Below are positions 1-13,290 of a stretch of DNA of 64,000 nt, in pieces (position 1 is the stretch's first letter; the number at the start of each line of letters is the position of its first letter). Under the pieces are notes generated by a model. The model searched no databases. It was not told where the DNA came from and saw only the letters and a program-made list of their open reading frames with translations. This DNA is from Anarhynchus alexandrinus (taxonomy: Eukaryota > Chordata > Aves > Charadriiformes > Charadriidae). The DNA is taken from the NCBI GenBank assembly GCA_008711295.1, contig VUYV01000075.1, positions 466,398 through 530,397 of the forward strand, given 5' to 3'. Position numbers and translations under genes: made by a program.

Positions 1-3000
1 CCTTGTTGCAGTTAAAATGCTTTTGGAGAGATCTCCCATTTTTGTTGAGTTTTCTCTACAGAGGAGGACTTGGCTCCTCCTCCGAGCAACTGGGATGAAG
101 GCTGGATTGGCATCTCACAGGGCTTCTGAGGCAGGGACAAGCAGTTTAAACTCAGTGCATGTGAAGAAAGTTGCAAAATCGGGTCTGAAAAGAAGGCAGA
201 AATTATAATGATGAAAATGAGGTTTTAAGATTGCTATTTTAAATGGAACAAGTTGTTCAGTGTTTCCTTCAGCTGATCAATACTTACCCCTTTTAACTCT
301 TGTTTTCTCTATTATTCTATAAAAAACAGAATGGAGAAAAAAAAGAGAAAGAGGAAAAAGGGGAGAGAGGAGGAATAAAATTACAAATGACCTGTTCAAC
401 CTCAATTTTGAGTACTGTCCAAATTGTAAAAATATGAGTAATATGTTTCCCCTAAGAATATTCTTCAAAATATTTTTCATAGTTTTCCATATTTTTTTTT
501 TGCATGGAAAAATTGTTAGCTTTCATACAATGTTGATTACCTTTGCATTTTCTTCTCTCCTCATTGCCTGTGCAAAAGTAGTACACACAATTAAGTAACA
601 TGTGGAAGGTTGTCTGAATATTTCTGCTTTTTGAGTCACTGCTATTGCAACCTAATAGCATCTTTGCAATAGACAATGCGCTCTGCCTTGCGCTCTGTTC
701 CTGCAGTGAACTGTGGCTTGTCCAATCTGCTTTCTGGAAGTTAAAAATGAATAATCAGCTTTGCAAAAAAAAAAACCCAAACCACCAAACTCCAAAACCA
801 ACCAACCAAAAAACAACCAATAACCCACAAAGAGATCCCAACACTCTTTTTGCACAGTGGATCTTCTGTCTGGGCACCGTGAAGACTATATCTGTACTAC
901 TGGGAAAAAGTGGTCTCGGAAGTGACAGCAAACATGGGATACTCTGGCTCCCACTTGCCGTGTTTCCCACCCAAGTAATGGCCTTACAGCTGTACAGGCA
1001 TGACCGTGGATGACCTGAGGCCTGCAGAGCATGAAGCTATATTGCTAGACGTATATCTGCAGAACCCTCTGTGCTCCAAAAAACACACTCCAGACATGCC
1101 TGAGCTTTTGTATCTGAACTGGCTGGCTGTACACCCTTCACAGTGGGATTTATGGGCAGCCTCCGGGCTGACGGTGTAGACAAACCCAGACTGGGATGGA
1201 CACACATCTCACACGAGATAGCCTGTGTGTTAATCCATGCTCTTCATGCATGGCAGTGGCTGGTTGAGGACCTGCAAAAGGAAGTGTTGCTCGGTGAAGC
1301 AGAGGCAGTCCATGGACTGCAGAGTCAATAAAATCTGAAGTGAAGTCTTTTCCTCTTGTTTCCTGAAGTTGAAGCATAGATGTGACAGAGTGACTTATCT
1401 GTCCCAAGATCTATCGCCTCGTACTTTTTCATCTTCAGCCCTTGGTGTCACTGGGTTTGTTGTATTAGCCTACTGCTGTATTAGCACTGTAAATGTTCTT
1501 CCCCGTTCCTCTGCTACTTTCACACCATCCTTTAGTGAAACCATTTCTTAATGTAAAGGTTTGATAACTGACAAGCCTTTTATTTTTTTTTTTCCCCTAG
1601 GGTTGTTTCCTAAGTCCTAAGACTTTGCATTTTAAGTATTTTTGGAGGATCACACATTATACTGTCTCCTGACCGTCAGGATTTCACTGTAGAATCGTAG
1701 AGATGTGGAATTGGATGTGACCTCGCTCCTGCGTTAGGCCCTTAGGTCCCAGTGATAGTATTAATTAATAGAGTTACACATCTATGGTGTCCATGTTGAT
1801 GTTTGCTTGCAGTACTGGTAGTTTAGAGAAGGATCAAATCATATTTTTCTTCCAAGGAAGGAGCATATAGATTTCCTAGGTATATTTTTGGAAAGATTGA
1901 AAATATATTAAACATGCAGCACATATTTTTATATTTTTTCATCCATCAATTTTATTCTTATCCAGTGTGAAAACTGTCAGGCTGATACTTAGATTAATCT
2001 TCCAGGCTGCACACATCACCTGTAAATCACTCTGCTTCAATAGGGAAACCATTGGCTTGGGGAGCACTGGTGAGTATTTTTTATGGGCCGCCTTTTCCCT
2101 AGATGCAATAATCTGCCTGTCTCATCAGAGACACGCTGGCATAAGTGACATACACTGAAGTGGCTGATCAAGAAAGCCCTGCTATGAGGCAGGGTGAAGA
2201 CAGGAGCGCGCACCCTCTCTGTCAGCTGACACAGGATGAGGAGGTCTCACTTCCTGTTGCAATGTCTAATTATGTATAAAAGATCGAGCAAAGAGAAATG
2301 ATAATTCACAAACCACATGAAATGGGGCAGAGCCACAGGTTGGTGACAAGCACAGCAACTCTACTTTCGAAGCACATTACAGAATGTTCTGAAAAAATGT
2401 TCATGTTCTGAAAAGATAGAGTGCAACCTATAAAACTGACCCCCAAAGCCTGAGCACCGTGTACAGGAAAAACATCAACTTATTTAGTTCATCCTTCACA
2501 AAAAAAGGAGTCGTTTCCATGCCTTTACTTCATGTGTTTTTTCTTTTAATTCCTTTGAAAAGCTATTCCACAGTCTCAGTGCTTTCAACTGATGCTCACT
2601 TTGAGTCGCTGTTTGTATCTTATCAGAAACCACACCTCGCTCAAGTAGCCTGTATATAATTTAATTCTCCGTGTTTACAGCCTGCAGAGGTTTATATACC
2701 CTTTATATTCATGCTCCTGCAACCACTTCCCAGTAAAATTCTCCAATGTCCGTATCTAGCTCTGCCAATCTTCTCCAAGACCATTGATTTCCATGAGACT
2801 TGAGCTACTCCTTTTACAGGGGAAAATGCTTTCTGTGGTTGTCTCATGTGTTTGCTGTAGGACATATTTGAGTCTCAGATTTCATACGTATTAAACATCA
2901 TCATTAATATGGAACAGTTGATATTTAGGTCCTTGTATTTAATGGTGGATGTCTGTGGAGAGACCATCCCCAAAAGCCAACTAGGCCAATTCTTGATCTA

Positions 3001-6000
3001 ACTATTCAAGCCATATGGCAAAGTCAGGACCCCAATGCATTGCTGGAAGTGGGGACCGTTTTCATGTGCAGGTATATCCTAGACTGAGTAGTTCAGAAAT
3101 ATATTTGACTTGGCTGGTTTTGTCCTACTGATCAAGGGTTTGTGCAGAATTAGCAAAATCCCTCAAAATTTTAGATTTATGTGTTAGTAACATTTGGGGC
3201 CAAAAGTAACTAGACAAAATAACAAACAGCGAAGACTGTGAGGAGACATTTAATGAGCATGGGAACAAGTGTAGGCATTTGTTTCTATGTGAGGATTTAG
3301 ATCTCATAAAGAAATTCTTGACAGGATGTCACCAGAGGTGAGTGTGCCTGCTGCTGCTCAGCCAGATGATACTTGCTACGCCAGGTGGATGACCACCCTA
3401 AGAGACCACCTCCATTTTGCTGATTTCTGGGCTCCATTAGATGCTGTGAGCCCCCAGCCCATCACCCCCAACATGTTGTGAATACCCAGTAATGGCAAAA
3501 GCATTCTCCAACCACACACTTCTCTTCCTTTGGGACGTCTTGGTCTTTTCCTTACTCAGAAAGATAAGAAAACCTTTCCACTAATATTTTCTCTTCGGTA
3601 ATTACCTCAGTTCTCATATTGTTGAAAACAGTGAAATAACTACAGCCCTGTCTCTCTGCCTGTGATACGAAGACAGAGAATTCTTAATGTTAAAAGCAGT
3701 GAAAAGGTCAGAGCAGAAACAAAGTTAGATACTATTAGGGTTTTTTTTCTGGTTAGACAGAGGCTACATCAAAGAGGCCCTTAAATTAGAATTAGAGTTC
3801 ATTTGCATATCTCCCTGATGGGGGAATGAATGGGTGAGAGGCGAAAGGATGTGAGGGAGAAGGACTTCAGTGACAGGAAGGGGACAGAAAGCAGAGGATG
3901 AGTGTGAATTCAGAGATGCGAAATGGGAGCAGAAAGGGGGAAGGAAAACGGTGTTTCTGCCACTGTACATCTGTACTTGTTAAATAGGTGAGAGGATTTT
4001 GCAGGGAAGAGTCACCTCCATGGACCGATGTGAGATTTTATAACAAAGAGGTTGGCAGGTGCTGGTGTCTCTGAATGCACAATGGTCCCTGACCAAGGGG
4101 AGAATGTATGTCTTTCCACGGGTCTATGTGCAGGCTGGGGGTTCTCTGTGTAGCAAATGTCCACATAATGGAGAATTATCAGGGAGACTCTGGCGCCTAG
4201 AGACGCATGTGGCTGGCGTGAGGGTGGATGGGATTTCCATGAAGTTGTAGAAACACTTTTAGGACTGGAGTGAAGGAAAAGCACAACAGAAGCAAGAGAT
4301 GATCCTCTGGACTTCACGCCGTTTGAGAAGGGAAGCAAGGTTTTTCATGAAACGCTTATTCAGCATAGGAAGAAGGGGTTTGATTACTCCTAATCTTAGC
4401 AAGAAGGACTTTTCACTCAGTGAGATTGTTTTAGATGGTCATGACGAGCTGGAGGTCTCACAACTGAGTTTATTGCCAAGCTCTGGGAGGGCAGGTCATG
4501 AGATAGGGCTGGGAGGAGTAAGTCAGGTCTGGTCTGCAGGGGCTGGGCTTATACATCTGCACGTGCACACACACACACACAACCACAAAAAACAGTGAGA
4601 CTCAGCTGAGGGCAATTCAAGAACACGCAGAGGCTCCTGGGGGGTGGGGGGTGAAGTTCAACCAAGCCAGGTTTGCTGGGGTAGGGTGTGTGCTTAGAGC
4701 ATACGTGCTGCCATCATGAATATTTATTGAATCAACCCCCTCATACCTAGGCGTGCTGGCAATCATCCTCTCTAGATCCACAATTTACGCCCTCCTGCCA
4801 CTGACTGCACATGAGCTGAGACCCCATTTGGCAAATTTCTTTTGAAATTTTGATTTATATGCTCCTAAAAAATCTTTATTACACTTCTCCCTTCCAGACA
4901 ATTTACTTTGTTCAATATGTTTGGTTGTTGTGCTTTTTTTTTTTTTTAAGTTTAATTCCTACTTTCCATTTTTCAGTATTTATTATGCCACATTCCCATG
5001 GGGCTGTGACTGGCAGGTGGGTCACAATATACATAACTGATAGGCCCATCTGTCTTCCTTTCACTGCATGCTCCCCCCTTCTTTCTCTTTCTCTCTCTCT
5101 CTCTTTCTTTCTTTGTATGTGTCATAAACTGTCAACTATAGACACAGTCCTGCATGAGGACTAACAGACAGGTAGCAGCAGCCTGAGAGAAGGCTATCAC
5201 TATATAAAGGGGATTTAGTCACTTGACAGTAGGTTATGAAAGCAAATGGTTTCATAATGGCTTGCATTATTTCTCCTCAATACTTACAATGTTTGTCTTC
5301 CATAACACATGGAATCAAATAGAAACAGAATTGTGCTTTTGAGAAAAATGTGAGAAACCTCTTCATTTTCTGTTCCTTTTTTTTCTTTTTTTTATCTTGG
5401 TTCTTTATCCTCTGGCATAAGAGCTCCCTCTTTTCTTAGGCTCCCCAATACCCAAGGATTCCAGTGCTGGGGGAAAAAAATAGATGCTAATACACTCTGA
5501 AAAAGCAATCAACCTCTGAAAAACAGTCTGCCTGGCTTCTGTTCTCAGTAATGCTTCCCACCTGAGATTTTGGGAGCTCTCAGCTTGGTTATGTGCCTGG
5601 TTTTTAATTTTAGTAAAGGAAAAGTGAAAGTTCAAAGTGCTGCAGCAGCTGTTCACGGTGGAATGCAAGTGAGGGCTCGCGGGGACCAGGGGCCAGCAGG
5701 GTACCGAGGGGCCCGATCCTGCAGCCTGCCAAGCACGTGGGGTGCACTGGCTGACACCGTGGCTGAGCAGTGTGAAAACGCACCAAACTGTCCCCATCCT
5801 GCCAGGCCAGATGCTCGTGGGGTGTGCGATGGCCAGGTGACATGGAAATCTGCGGCTCCCTGCATCAGCACGAGACACCAAGAGATGGCAGGTGGCACGG
5901 TCGGGTGGGCATCTGGCCTCTGAGGTTCTGTTCCTCCATCCAGCACTCCTTGAAGGCACTGCCTCAATGGGACGATGCTCAAAGCCTGCAAGAGACATCA

Positions 6001-6734
6001 GGGCTGGGGGCAACGCTTACCAACATCAGCTGAATGGCAGTCGGCCATTTCTCACACTCTTCTTTTTCTCTGTACATTATGCTTTGTGGCACATTCTGCC
6101 TTCTGCTTTTTACCTTGCTGTTGTTTTTAACTTGCATCCTTTATTACCATTTTACCCAGCAGCCCCCAAAAACTGAAAATGGAAAGAGTCGTCCCACATT
6201 TTTTCAGCTTATATTAAAAAAAAAAAAAGCAACGAAAAAATCCAACGGCCTGTCTTTAACCTTTGGTAACCCTGACATTCTTTGCACTAAAGTGTCTGAT
6301 ATTAAAGCAGATTGCTTTCATGCCTACATAAGTAATATCATATGCTTCACATCAGCCTATGCTCAGGCTAGCTGAATTCCCACTGTATTATTGCCTGTGA
6401 ATGTACACTCTGTGCATACTAATAATGGCCTATCTGAACCAGCTTGCCTTTCAACTTTTTGAAAAGGAGTTTTATTGGTTTGTTGGATGGCTATGGCATA
6501 GGAATATAGTTTAATGAATGATGGTAATGCTTGTGTCTATTAGTGCTCGGCAAGTCGTGCCAGAGAGGTAGAGCTGAGAAGAGGAACAGCCTTAAAAGCC
6601 TGCTAGAATTCCTGAAGAAATGGTGTCCTCCGTCCCCCCACAGCTGCTAACCTAGATTATGTCTGATCTTGGTGTAGTTAAAGAGGCACTTAAGAGGGCT
6701 TCTAAATTTTGTTGTGTAAGCAGTGTGTTTGGAC
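1..6734. other. Non-coding AT-rich DNA, no gene recognised
   Basis: No exon, RNA gene or clear transposon was recognised here. Visible details are an A/C-rich stretch at 764-830 that begins with eleven A, a T11 run at 1583-1593, a (CA)8 repeat at 4566-4581, a CT-rich tract at 5078-5114 and an A-rich run near 6216. The stretch at 1691-1730 contains AGAATCGTAGAGATG, which faintly resembles the end of a minus-strand CR1, but it is too short and diverged to call. A minus-strand reading frame of 202 codons (5405-6013) matches no family I know and is probably chance. Confidence 0.6.
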
Positions 6735-6820
6735 CTTTCTCTTTCTCTTTCTCTTTCTCTTTCTCTTTCTCTTTCTCTTTCTCTTTCTCTTTCTCTTTCT
6801 CTTTCTCTTTCTCTTTCTCT
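6735..6820. repeat. CTTTCT hexamer microsatellite, left of gap
   Basis: About 14 near-perfect copies of CTTTCT run directly into an assembly gap. Pyrimidine-rich sequence resumes on the other side (6978-7018), so the true tract spans the gap and its real length is unknown. Long polypyrimidine/polypurine mirror-like tracts can form triplex DNA and are hard to sequence and assemble, which probably explains the gap. Confidence 0.95.
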
Positions 6821-6977
6821 NNNNNNNNNNNNNNNNNNNNNNNNNNNNNNNNNNNNNNNNNNNNNNNNNNNNNNNNNNNNNNNNNNNNNNNNNNNNNNNN
6901 NNNNNNNNNNNNNNNNNNNNNNNNNNNNNNNNNNNNNNNNNNNNNNNNNNNNNNNNNNNNNNNNNNNNNNNNNNNNN
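6821..6977. other. Assembly gap (157 N)
   Basis: An unbroken run of N lies inside a polypyrimidine repeat. The number of N may be an estimate rather than a measured length. Any translated frame across it is meaningless. Confidence 0.99.
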
Positions 6978-7619
6978 TTTCTTTCATTTTCTTCTTTTCC
7001 TTTTTTCTTTTCCTCTTTAGACAGTAGGTGTTAAAGGGAAATCTATTGGAAAGAAGAACTTTAATACCAGTGTGATTTATTGTGATTGTCAGGTGGCTCA
7101 TGTTTGTGCGAGAGAATTCTTTTCAATCCTGCCAGTATTACCTCTCAGGTCTCTCTAATCCTGCCCCAAACACTTGTCCTTGAGATCTTTCTCTGCTTCT
7201 GCCTTGCTCTGATACACCCGTTCCAGTGTTAAAGTCTGCTCTGTTTCACAGGGGACATAGCCCTGGTTTTTGCACTGTGGAGCAATAGTCTTGTCCATAA
7301 ACACAGAACCTGACCCTATGCTGTTACTACTGGGATTCTCTGTTTTTTACTTCTACCTTCTAAAAGCCTCTGCGTGCTGATTATAATCTCACAGCTCACC
7401 TTTTGGGGAGCTTCAAGATGGTTTTGTTGTTGTCCCAATATCCAAAACTGAGAGATTTTCTCACATTAGAGGTGCACTGCCAAGTAAAATGAGCCTCTCT
7501 TTCCCACCCAGCACATCAGAAATTCACCTGTGCATAAGATGATGTGTGAGGATGCCCCACCTTTAACCTTCTTTCCATATACAGGGCTTGAATTAACTTC
7601 CATAGCTCATTACTAATTT
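6978..7619. other. Non-coding DNA between gap and CR1
   Basis: The first 41 bases are pyrimidine-rich with a single A, and appear to be the right-hand remains of the hexamer tract. The rest is unique sequence without recognisable coding potential or repeats. Confidence 0.6.
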
Positions 7620-8286
7620 CACAGAATCATAGAATCATTTTGGCTGGAAAAGACCTCTAAGATCATCAAGTCCAACCGTTATCGAACTCTACCAGGCCCA
7701 CTTCTAAACCATATCCCTGAGCGCCGTATCTAGACGGCTTTTAAATACATCCAAGGACGGCGATTCAACCACTTCCCTGGGCAGCCTGTTCCAGACTTTG
7801 ATAACCCTTTCAGTGTAGAAGTTTTTCCTAAGGTCTGACCTAAACTCCCCTGGTGCAACTTGACACCATTTCCTGTTGCCCTGTCAGTTTTAACTTGTGA
7901 GAAGAGACCAACACCCACCTCTCTACAACCTCCTTTCAGGCAGTTGTAGAGAGCAATAAGGTCTCCCCTCAGCCTCCTTTTCTCCAGGCTAAACAACCCC
8001 AAGTCCCTCAGCTGCTCCTCATAAGATTTGTTTTGTCAAGACCCCTCACCAGCTTCATTGCCCTTCTTTGGACCCTCTCCAGTACCTCAATGTCCTTCTT
8101 ATACTGCAGCACCCAAAATTGAACACAGTACTCAAGTGCGGCCTCACCAGTGCCAAGTACAGTGGTACAATCACTTCTCTAGCCCTGCTGGCCACGTTAT
8201 TCCTGATACAGGCCAGGATGCCGTTGGCCGCCTTGGCCACCTAGGCACACTGCTGGCTCATGTTCATTTGGCAGGCTTCATCTAGG
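7620..8286 (-). mobile_element. CR1 LINE, 5'-truncated, minus strand
   Basis: This is the 3' part of a chicken-repeat-1 (CR1) non-LTR retrotransposon. Read on the minus strand it begins (8240 down to 8055) with a peptide containing [13 protein letters not shown] and [12 protein letters not shown], continues in another frame (8002 down to 7730) with [19 protein letters not shown] and [16 protein letters not shown], and ends at the characteristic terminus made of repeated ATTCTATG (seen on the plus strand as CAGAATCATAGAATCA at 7622-7637). These peptides belong to the region after the reverse transcriptase domain of CR1 ORF2. The change of frame and in-frame stops show it is dead. Truncation at the 5' end is the usual outcome of target-primed reverse transcription. 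The family call is from memory of the consensus, and the subfamily is not assigned. Confidence 0.93.
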
Positions 8287-10123
8287 CTATATATGTGCAC
8301 ACACATATATGTGTTTATGATATACATAAGATACGTACATATCCTGGCAAAAATCATTCCTGCTGGAGGTACAAGTTCCCTTGTTTAGAACTAGGGAGTT
8401 ATAAGGGGTTGAACCAAACGTCCTCCTCAGTCCTCTCTGAGGCAGTAGCCAGTAACAGCTTTTTTGGGAAAAGATGGCAAAGTAGAACAATCACAGAACA
8501 ATCTTTCTCCCAAAGTTTTCTCCAGGTTCCAGCAATCTGTGGCTTGGAGACCTCCTGGGCTTCTTCGACAAGGATCATCTTGCTCTGGAGCTACCAGCGG
8601 ACCTATCCTCCATAAATTGCTTTTTTAACCCATTCAGTTAGGGACAGTGTTAAGCCCACTTTGTTATCACGATCACTAAATAAGGGAATAGGGGAAAAAA
8701 CAACCACTGAAGAATTAAACATCATCATAGTATCCTATAGCTTAGTCTCTGGTCACTCTCAGCATATGGATGTACTGGCCAAAAGGGAATGGGTCCAGTC
8801 TTGATCTGAGTGTAAACCACGGGTGAAATGCCTGTATCATCAGCTCAAGTAAGAATCTTGATGTATTTTCTTGTCTTCTTTTCACTAGAGTGTCAAAGAC
8901 ACAGCGCTAGAGGTAGAATATTAGCTTTGTTTGACAAATTTCAGGTCCAATATTGTTTGTTGCGGTGGCCTTTTAAGAATTGATAGACTTTGGCGAGGGA
9001 GGGGGAAGAGATGGTAGATGAATGGGCCATGAGATTGCTTTCTGATGTTGAGAAAGGAGCCAGTGCAATTTTTTTTTTTGTTTCCTCTACATGAGCCAAA
9101 TGCTAACTGCTCTTCATTCTGTGCTGAAGTTTCTATTGTGTAAGTAATCATATGGGCATATTTAAGTACTGGGCTTTTTTGAGTTAAACCCCATTCAGAC
9201 TGTTATGACTGTGTTTAATCTTTGAAAGACGGGTGGGGAGGGGGAAATCTGTTCTTCAGAAAAGAATCCTTTTTATACAGAAAACTATAGGGTTCTTATC
9301 TTTGATCTAAGTAAGCACAACTGTACCATGTCAGCAGCATATTAGTGCCAACGCATGTGTGTTGTACTTTTTAAATGCTGTTTCAACATGTGTCATTGGA
9401 TCTGTGTTCCTACAGGCTCACAACAACCTGCACCCTGGTAACTACATGTTGATTGAAGCACCCTTATGAAAAAAAGATATAAATGTTTGTGGTTAAGGTG
9501 ATAACCCTTTTGTTTTCTCTGTAATCCATCACAGGGCTTGTCAGCCCTGACAGCTCGAGTGGATTTTTTTGAACACCTCTTTATCTGACAGCTTCATGCA
9601 TCATAAAGCAGCAAATAGAATTAGATCAAAGTCTAAGAGTCACTGTAGGCTTGGTAAGGTATGCAATCCTGTTTGTATCTTTATCCAGGCTCTGACAGTT
9701 CATTTTAACTGGCAACAGGGGGAAGGAGGGAGAAGGAGGAAAGTTTCTTTTTCTTTTAAGAAGGTACAGTAGTGCTGCATTTTTAAACATACACTGCTTT
9801 CACATATCATTTCCCCTTGACATCTGTGATTCTCTGTGTACTGTAGCACACCATATATATTTTCAGAATGCTCAACAACAGCAGTCACATTCTCAAAGCA
9901 AAGGCTTAACCAGTGTACGAGGCCATGTACCCATATGCTTTAATAATCCTGACTTTTGTTTAATATCAATGGCAAAGATTGACAGCGCTCACTTTAAACA
10001 ATGGAATATTGTCCATCTGGTACATGCCAGATTCTATGAATTACTGTGATGGATAACAGGTTTACCAACAGTCCACACTAAACTCACAGGATATAGCCAG
10101 CGTTCACTTATTAAAGGAACAGC
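8287..10123. other. Non-coding DNA, no gene recognised
   Basis: Unique sequence. At the left edge, directly beside the CR1 truncation point, ATATATGTG (8289-8297) and CACATATAT (8302-8310) form a 9-bp hairpin in TA/CA-rich sequence. A T11 run lies at 9069-9079. Nothing else was recognised. Confidence 0.55.
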
Positions 10124-10247
10124 AGAAGGGGAAGGGAAAGGAAGGGAAGGGAAGGGAAGGGAAGGGAAGGGAAGGGAAGGGAAGGAAAAAGGAAAAAGGG
10201 AAAAGGAAAAAGGAAAAAGGAAAAAGGAAAAAAGGAAAAAGGAAAAA
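10124..10247. repeat. 124-base uninterrupted polypurine tract
   Basis: Every base from 10124 to 10247 is A or G on the plus strand. The left part is about ten copies of GGGAA (10133-10184), and the right part is about nine copies of AAAAAGG with small length changes. The two neighbouring arrays share a GGAAA core, which suggests growth by slippage from one purine-rich seed. Tracts like this can form intramolecular triplexes in supercoiled DNA. No gene is attached to it. Confidence 0.95.
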
Positions 10248-12989
10248 CCTAGTTTAGTACAAATCTCAAGGGAACAAACTGAAGCCATGATTTGAAAAAC
10301 TGGGTATCTAAATTGTCTACATTGGCCTGTGTTGGTGCATCTTGTTTTTCAAAACTGTTGAATAAATCATGATTCTTGATGAAAAATACAGGAAAACCCA
10401 AGGATTTATGCCGAAGCTTTTAGAGGTGCCATATTCACTGGGAGTCTTTGGTGGAAGAGAGTGGGGGAGCTTCAGGGTCTTTTTGCTCTCAAGCCTATGG
10501 TGCATAAATATGAAATTAGGTAACTTCCTTTGCTTCTATCTGAGACCTGCACCTGAATGTTATTTTTTTTTTCTTTTATTATACCCTTTGCTGAAATGCC
10601 ACATTAACATGGAAACGATAAGTTGTATTTGTTTGATGGAACATGGAAACCATCTCCAAACACAATGGTCCCATGAAGGGGAGAAGCAGGACCAGACAGA
10701 TGCTGCCTTTGGCATAGCAGAGGAAGACATGCCAGCTCTGTAATATGGGCTCCTATGCAGAAGTGGCTGTGAGGGTGCTTGTTAGGGAGGAAAAGGTCGT
10801 AGGGAGAGAGGCTGCTCTTCCTGCCTCTTTCCCCTTTGAAGGCAATGGCTTTCAAAGAGGGTGTTCAGGCTGCCACAGAAGGTGGCTATCCTCCTGCCTT
10901 TGCTCCTCCAGGCTGGCTGTGTGCAGGAGGTGCTGCAGAGGAGCAGTGAAAGTGCTTGTGGGAGCTCCTTCCTACTGACTTCTTCAAGAGCCATGTAGCC
11001 AGACCAGAGCAGGGTTGGGGGAGCAGTGTAGGGCAGTGAGGAGAGCAACTACAGCAGTAGGGAGCCATGCTTTCCTCTTCTTCCATAGTGCAGCAACATA
11101 GCTGGAGCTGGATACAAGGGGAGGGCAGCTAGCACCTCCCTCCATACAGCAAGCTGTATCATCTCAGCACATGTCAGCACATCCCAGCAAGCTTTATCAG
11201 ACTTCTCAGTGCTGTGTCCCTCATGCATCCAAGCCCTTCCTTCTGGAGAGAGCTGAAAGAAAATTTGGGGTCACCAGCTGGCCTTACTGAGCCAAATGTT
11301 GTCATATGGCTGCTCCAAGGAGGACTGAACTTTTGTCAATCTGTTTTTCCATCAGCTGCTCTTTCCTAAAACTGTTTTAGAAAACCTTTTAGAAGCAGTC
11401 TAAACTCCAGAAAAGTGAAAAAGCCTCTTCCAAAGAGATGCAGGTTTCTGACTAAAAAGAGTCCATGCAAGAAGCAAAAAGTCCTCTGGGCTCCTACAAT
11501 TACATACATTGGTCCAGTGTTGGAGCAGTGGTTTCTGTCAGTGGTCAGAGACCAGTAACGCTTCACTCATGACCAGTCCCAGATTCGTGTTAATATGAAA
11601 GTTTTTCTTGTGAGAACCCACAACTATTTCTACCACATTGCGGGGTACCATGGACACCTATTTTGTACTGTCCCAGAAGCTCTGTGCACCAAGGGGACCT
11701 CCCAGTTTTTCCATGTAAAATGCTTAAGCCTCCGCATCAGGTGGGAGAGCTCATTCATTTCAGCAACCCTCATGTATGTTCTTGAGTCCCTCAGGTGTTG
11801 CAGTGTGGCATGAGGGAAGCAGAGAAGGATAGAAATGGGAAAGACACCTAGAACTTCTGAGGTGGCCCCTGATCAAATGGCATGGTCCCTGACCAGGTAG
11901 CACGTGCCCTGACCAGGGCTGTCTGCAAAGGCCTAACCGAACAACAAGGAGCTCAAAACGTAGTCCAACAAAATTCTTCCTGCTGGTCCATCAGGGCCGC
12001 ATCTGTCTAGTCTGATGACAAGAGGCCCAACTACATTTTAAATTACCTTACAAGAATTTGAAGTCTACCTCAAACACCTGAGAACCACATGCATCACAGC
12101 TACTGCCATAGCTCCTTAGCAGAAGGCCATAAATATTGGCTCCTGCTAGGATTTTTCACTGCAGGTGGTATTGGAGTGCAGCCATTTGAGGTGACTTCAC
12201 CAAGATGATGTGGCCAGCAGGAACGGACCCACCGGACCTGGCGTCAGTCCACGAGGTCTCTCCTGCTTCAACATCTATGAGCAAGTTTTCTGAAAACTCT
12301 TCTCACTGGTGTGTTGTGCCCTCCCTGTCTTGACCCAATTGAGCCTGTTGAGCAACAGCTACAGATCAAGAGACAAGGTGGCCAGTGGACTTGTCTTTGG
12401 TGTCAGAGTGAACAGTCATGGTTGAACTGCCTCTGGCTTTAATCATAAACAACAATCGCTAACGAACTTTGTCACTACCGTCTGATTTTTCCGAGAGCGC
12501 GTTATTCCCTGAGTTTACACTGAAAAATTTGAAGCATGTGTATAAGCTGGGAGGCTTGCAGCTCTTCACATCTTACTTCAAAAGGCCCTCAGGAACATGA
12601 GAGATGCTAAGGGGGGATTTCTTAACTGTTTCTGACTTTTTTTAGTAATATTAACTCAAATTAATTAACAGATTTGCCTTTGCCTTAGAAAAATGAGTTT
12701 TGACTCACAGGGTAGGCACTGTGGAAATGGGAAGGATGCCCTCAGTGTTAAAAAGACGTGACCAATAGCACCTCCAGCCTGTGCATATGAAAGTCTTTCA
12801 AAAATCATTACTTCCAGTTCTATGGAATACTTAGACTTTCATCTTAGTAAGTAGGTCCCAGTGGAAATATTTGGGAATAGTGGGGAAAAAATGAAAATAA
12901 ATTCTCTTTCTATACAGTTTTAAACATTAGTTTTCTTCCACTCGGAGTGTGTTAAAATGCAAGTCTTTCCATGGCTCTTCTACCTCCTG
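10248..12989. other. Non-coding DNA, no gene recognised
   Basis: Mostly unique sequence with a T-run near 10562-10571. The part from about 11880 to 12480 has the mixed composition of an old LTR or transposon remnant (for example an ATAAATA motif near 12131), but no ends or family match could be seen, so no element is called. Confidence 0.5.
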
Positions 12990-13290
12990 CAAAATCTCTT
13001 TTAACTTTTATTTGTTATTTAAAAAGCCACAGGGTATATTCTCTTCTTAATACATAGGGATTTACGTGTGAAACTCCCTGTGCATCGAGGTGATAATATA
13101 CCCCTTAATTGGAAGCTGTTTAATGCTCTCGATTTAACATTTTAATAGAAAAGTTACAAGCAGTCTGGCTGTGAGTGCAGCACTATTAAAATTCCCAGCC
13201 AGGACAGTAGTGTTTTTTTCTTTAAGTGGCTTTTTATTTGCTAAAATTCATTGCAGCTTTCATTACAAGTTGGGGCCACTTTTAAGTTTT
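12990..13290. promoter_or_regulatory. Candidate conserved non-coding element
   Basis: An AT-rich, low-repeat block with homeodomain-type cores (TTAATTG at 13105-13111, TTTAATAG at 13141) and little sign of repeat origin. It looks like the conserved elements found around vertebrate developmental genes. Conservation was not measured, so this is a guess from texture only. Confidence 0.25.

Noticed and set aside
1583..1600. Splice-acceptor-like T-run followed by CCCCTAG
   Set aside because: No open frame or matching donor beside it; T-runs followed by AG are common.
1691..1730. Possible CR1 3' end on the minus strand
   Set aside because: Only AGAATCGTAGAGATG and GTGACCTC recall the CR1 terminus; too short and diverged to support.
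5405..6013. 202-codon minus-strand open frame
   Set aside because: No domain, no splice context, and overlapping frames on both strands; likely chance.
6659..7101. Open frames running through the N gap
   Set aside because: Artefacts of a repeat and N bases; they encode only repeated Leu/Phe/Ser or Glu/Lys.
8289..8310. Nine-bp TA/CA hairpin at the CR1 edge as a miRNA
   Set aside because: Stem too short and made of simple sequence.
11880..12480. Possible old LTR
   Set aside because: Composition and an ATAAATA motif are suggestive, but no TG...CA ends, target-site repeat or family match was seen.
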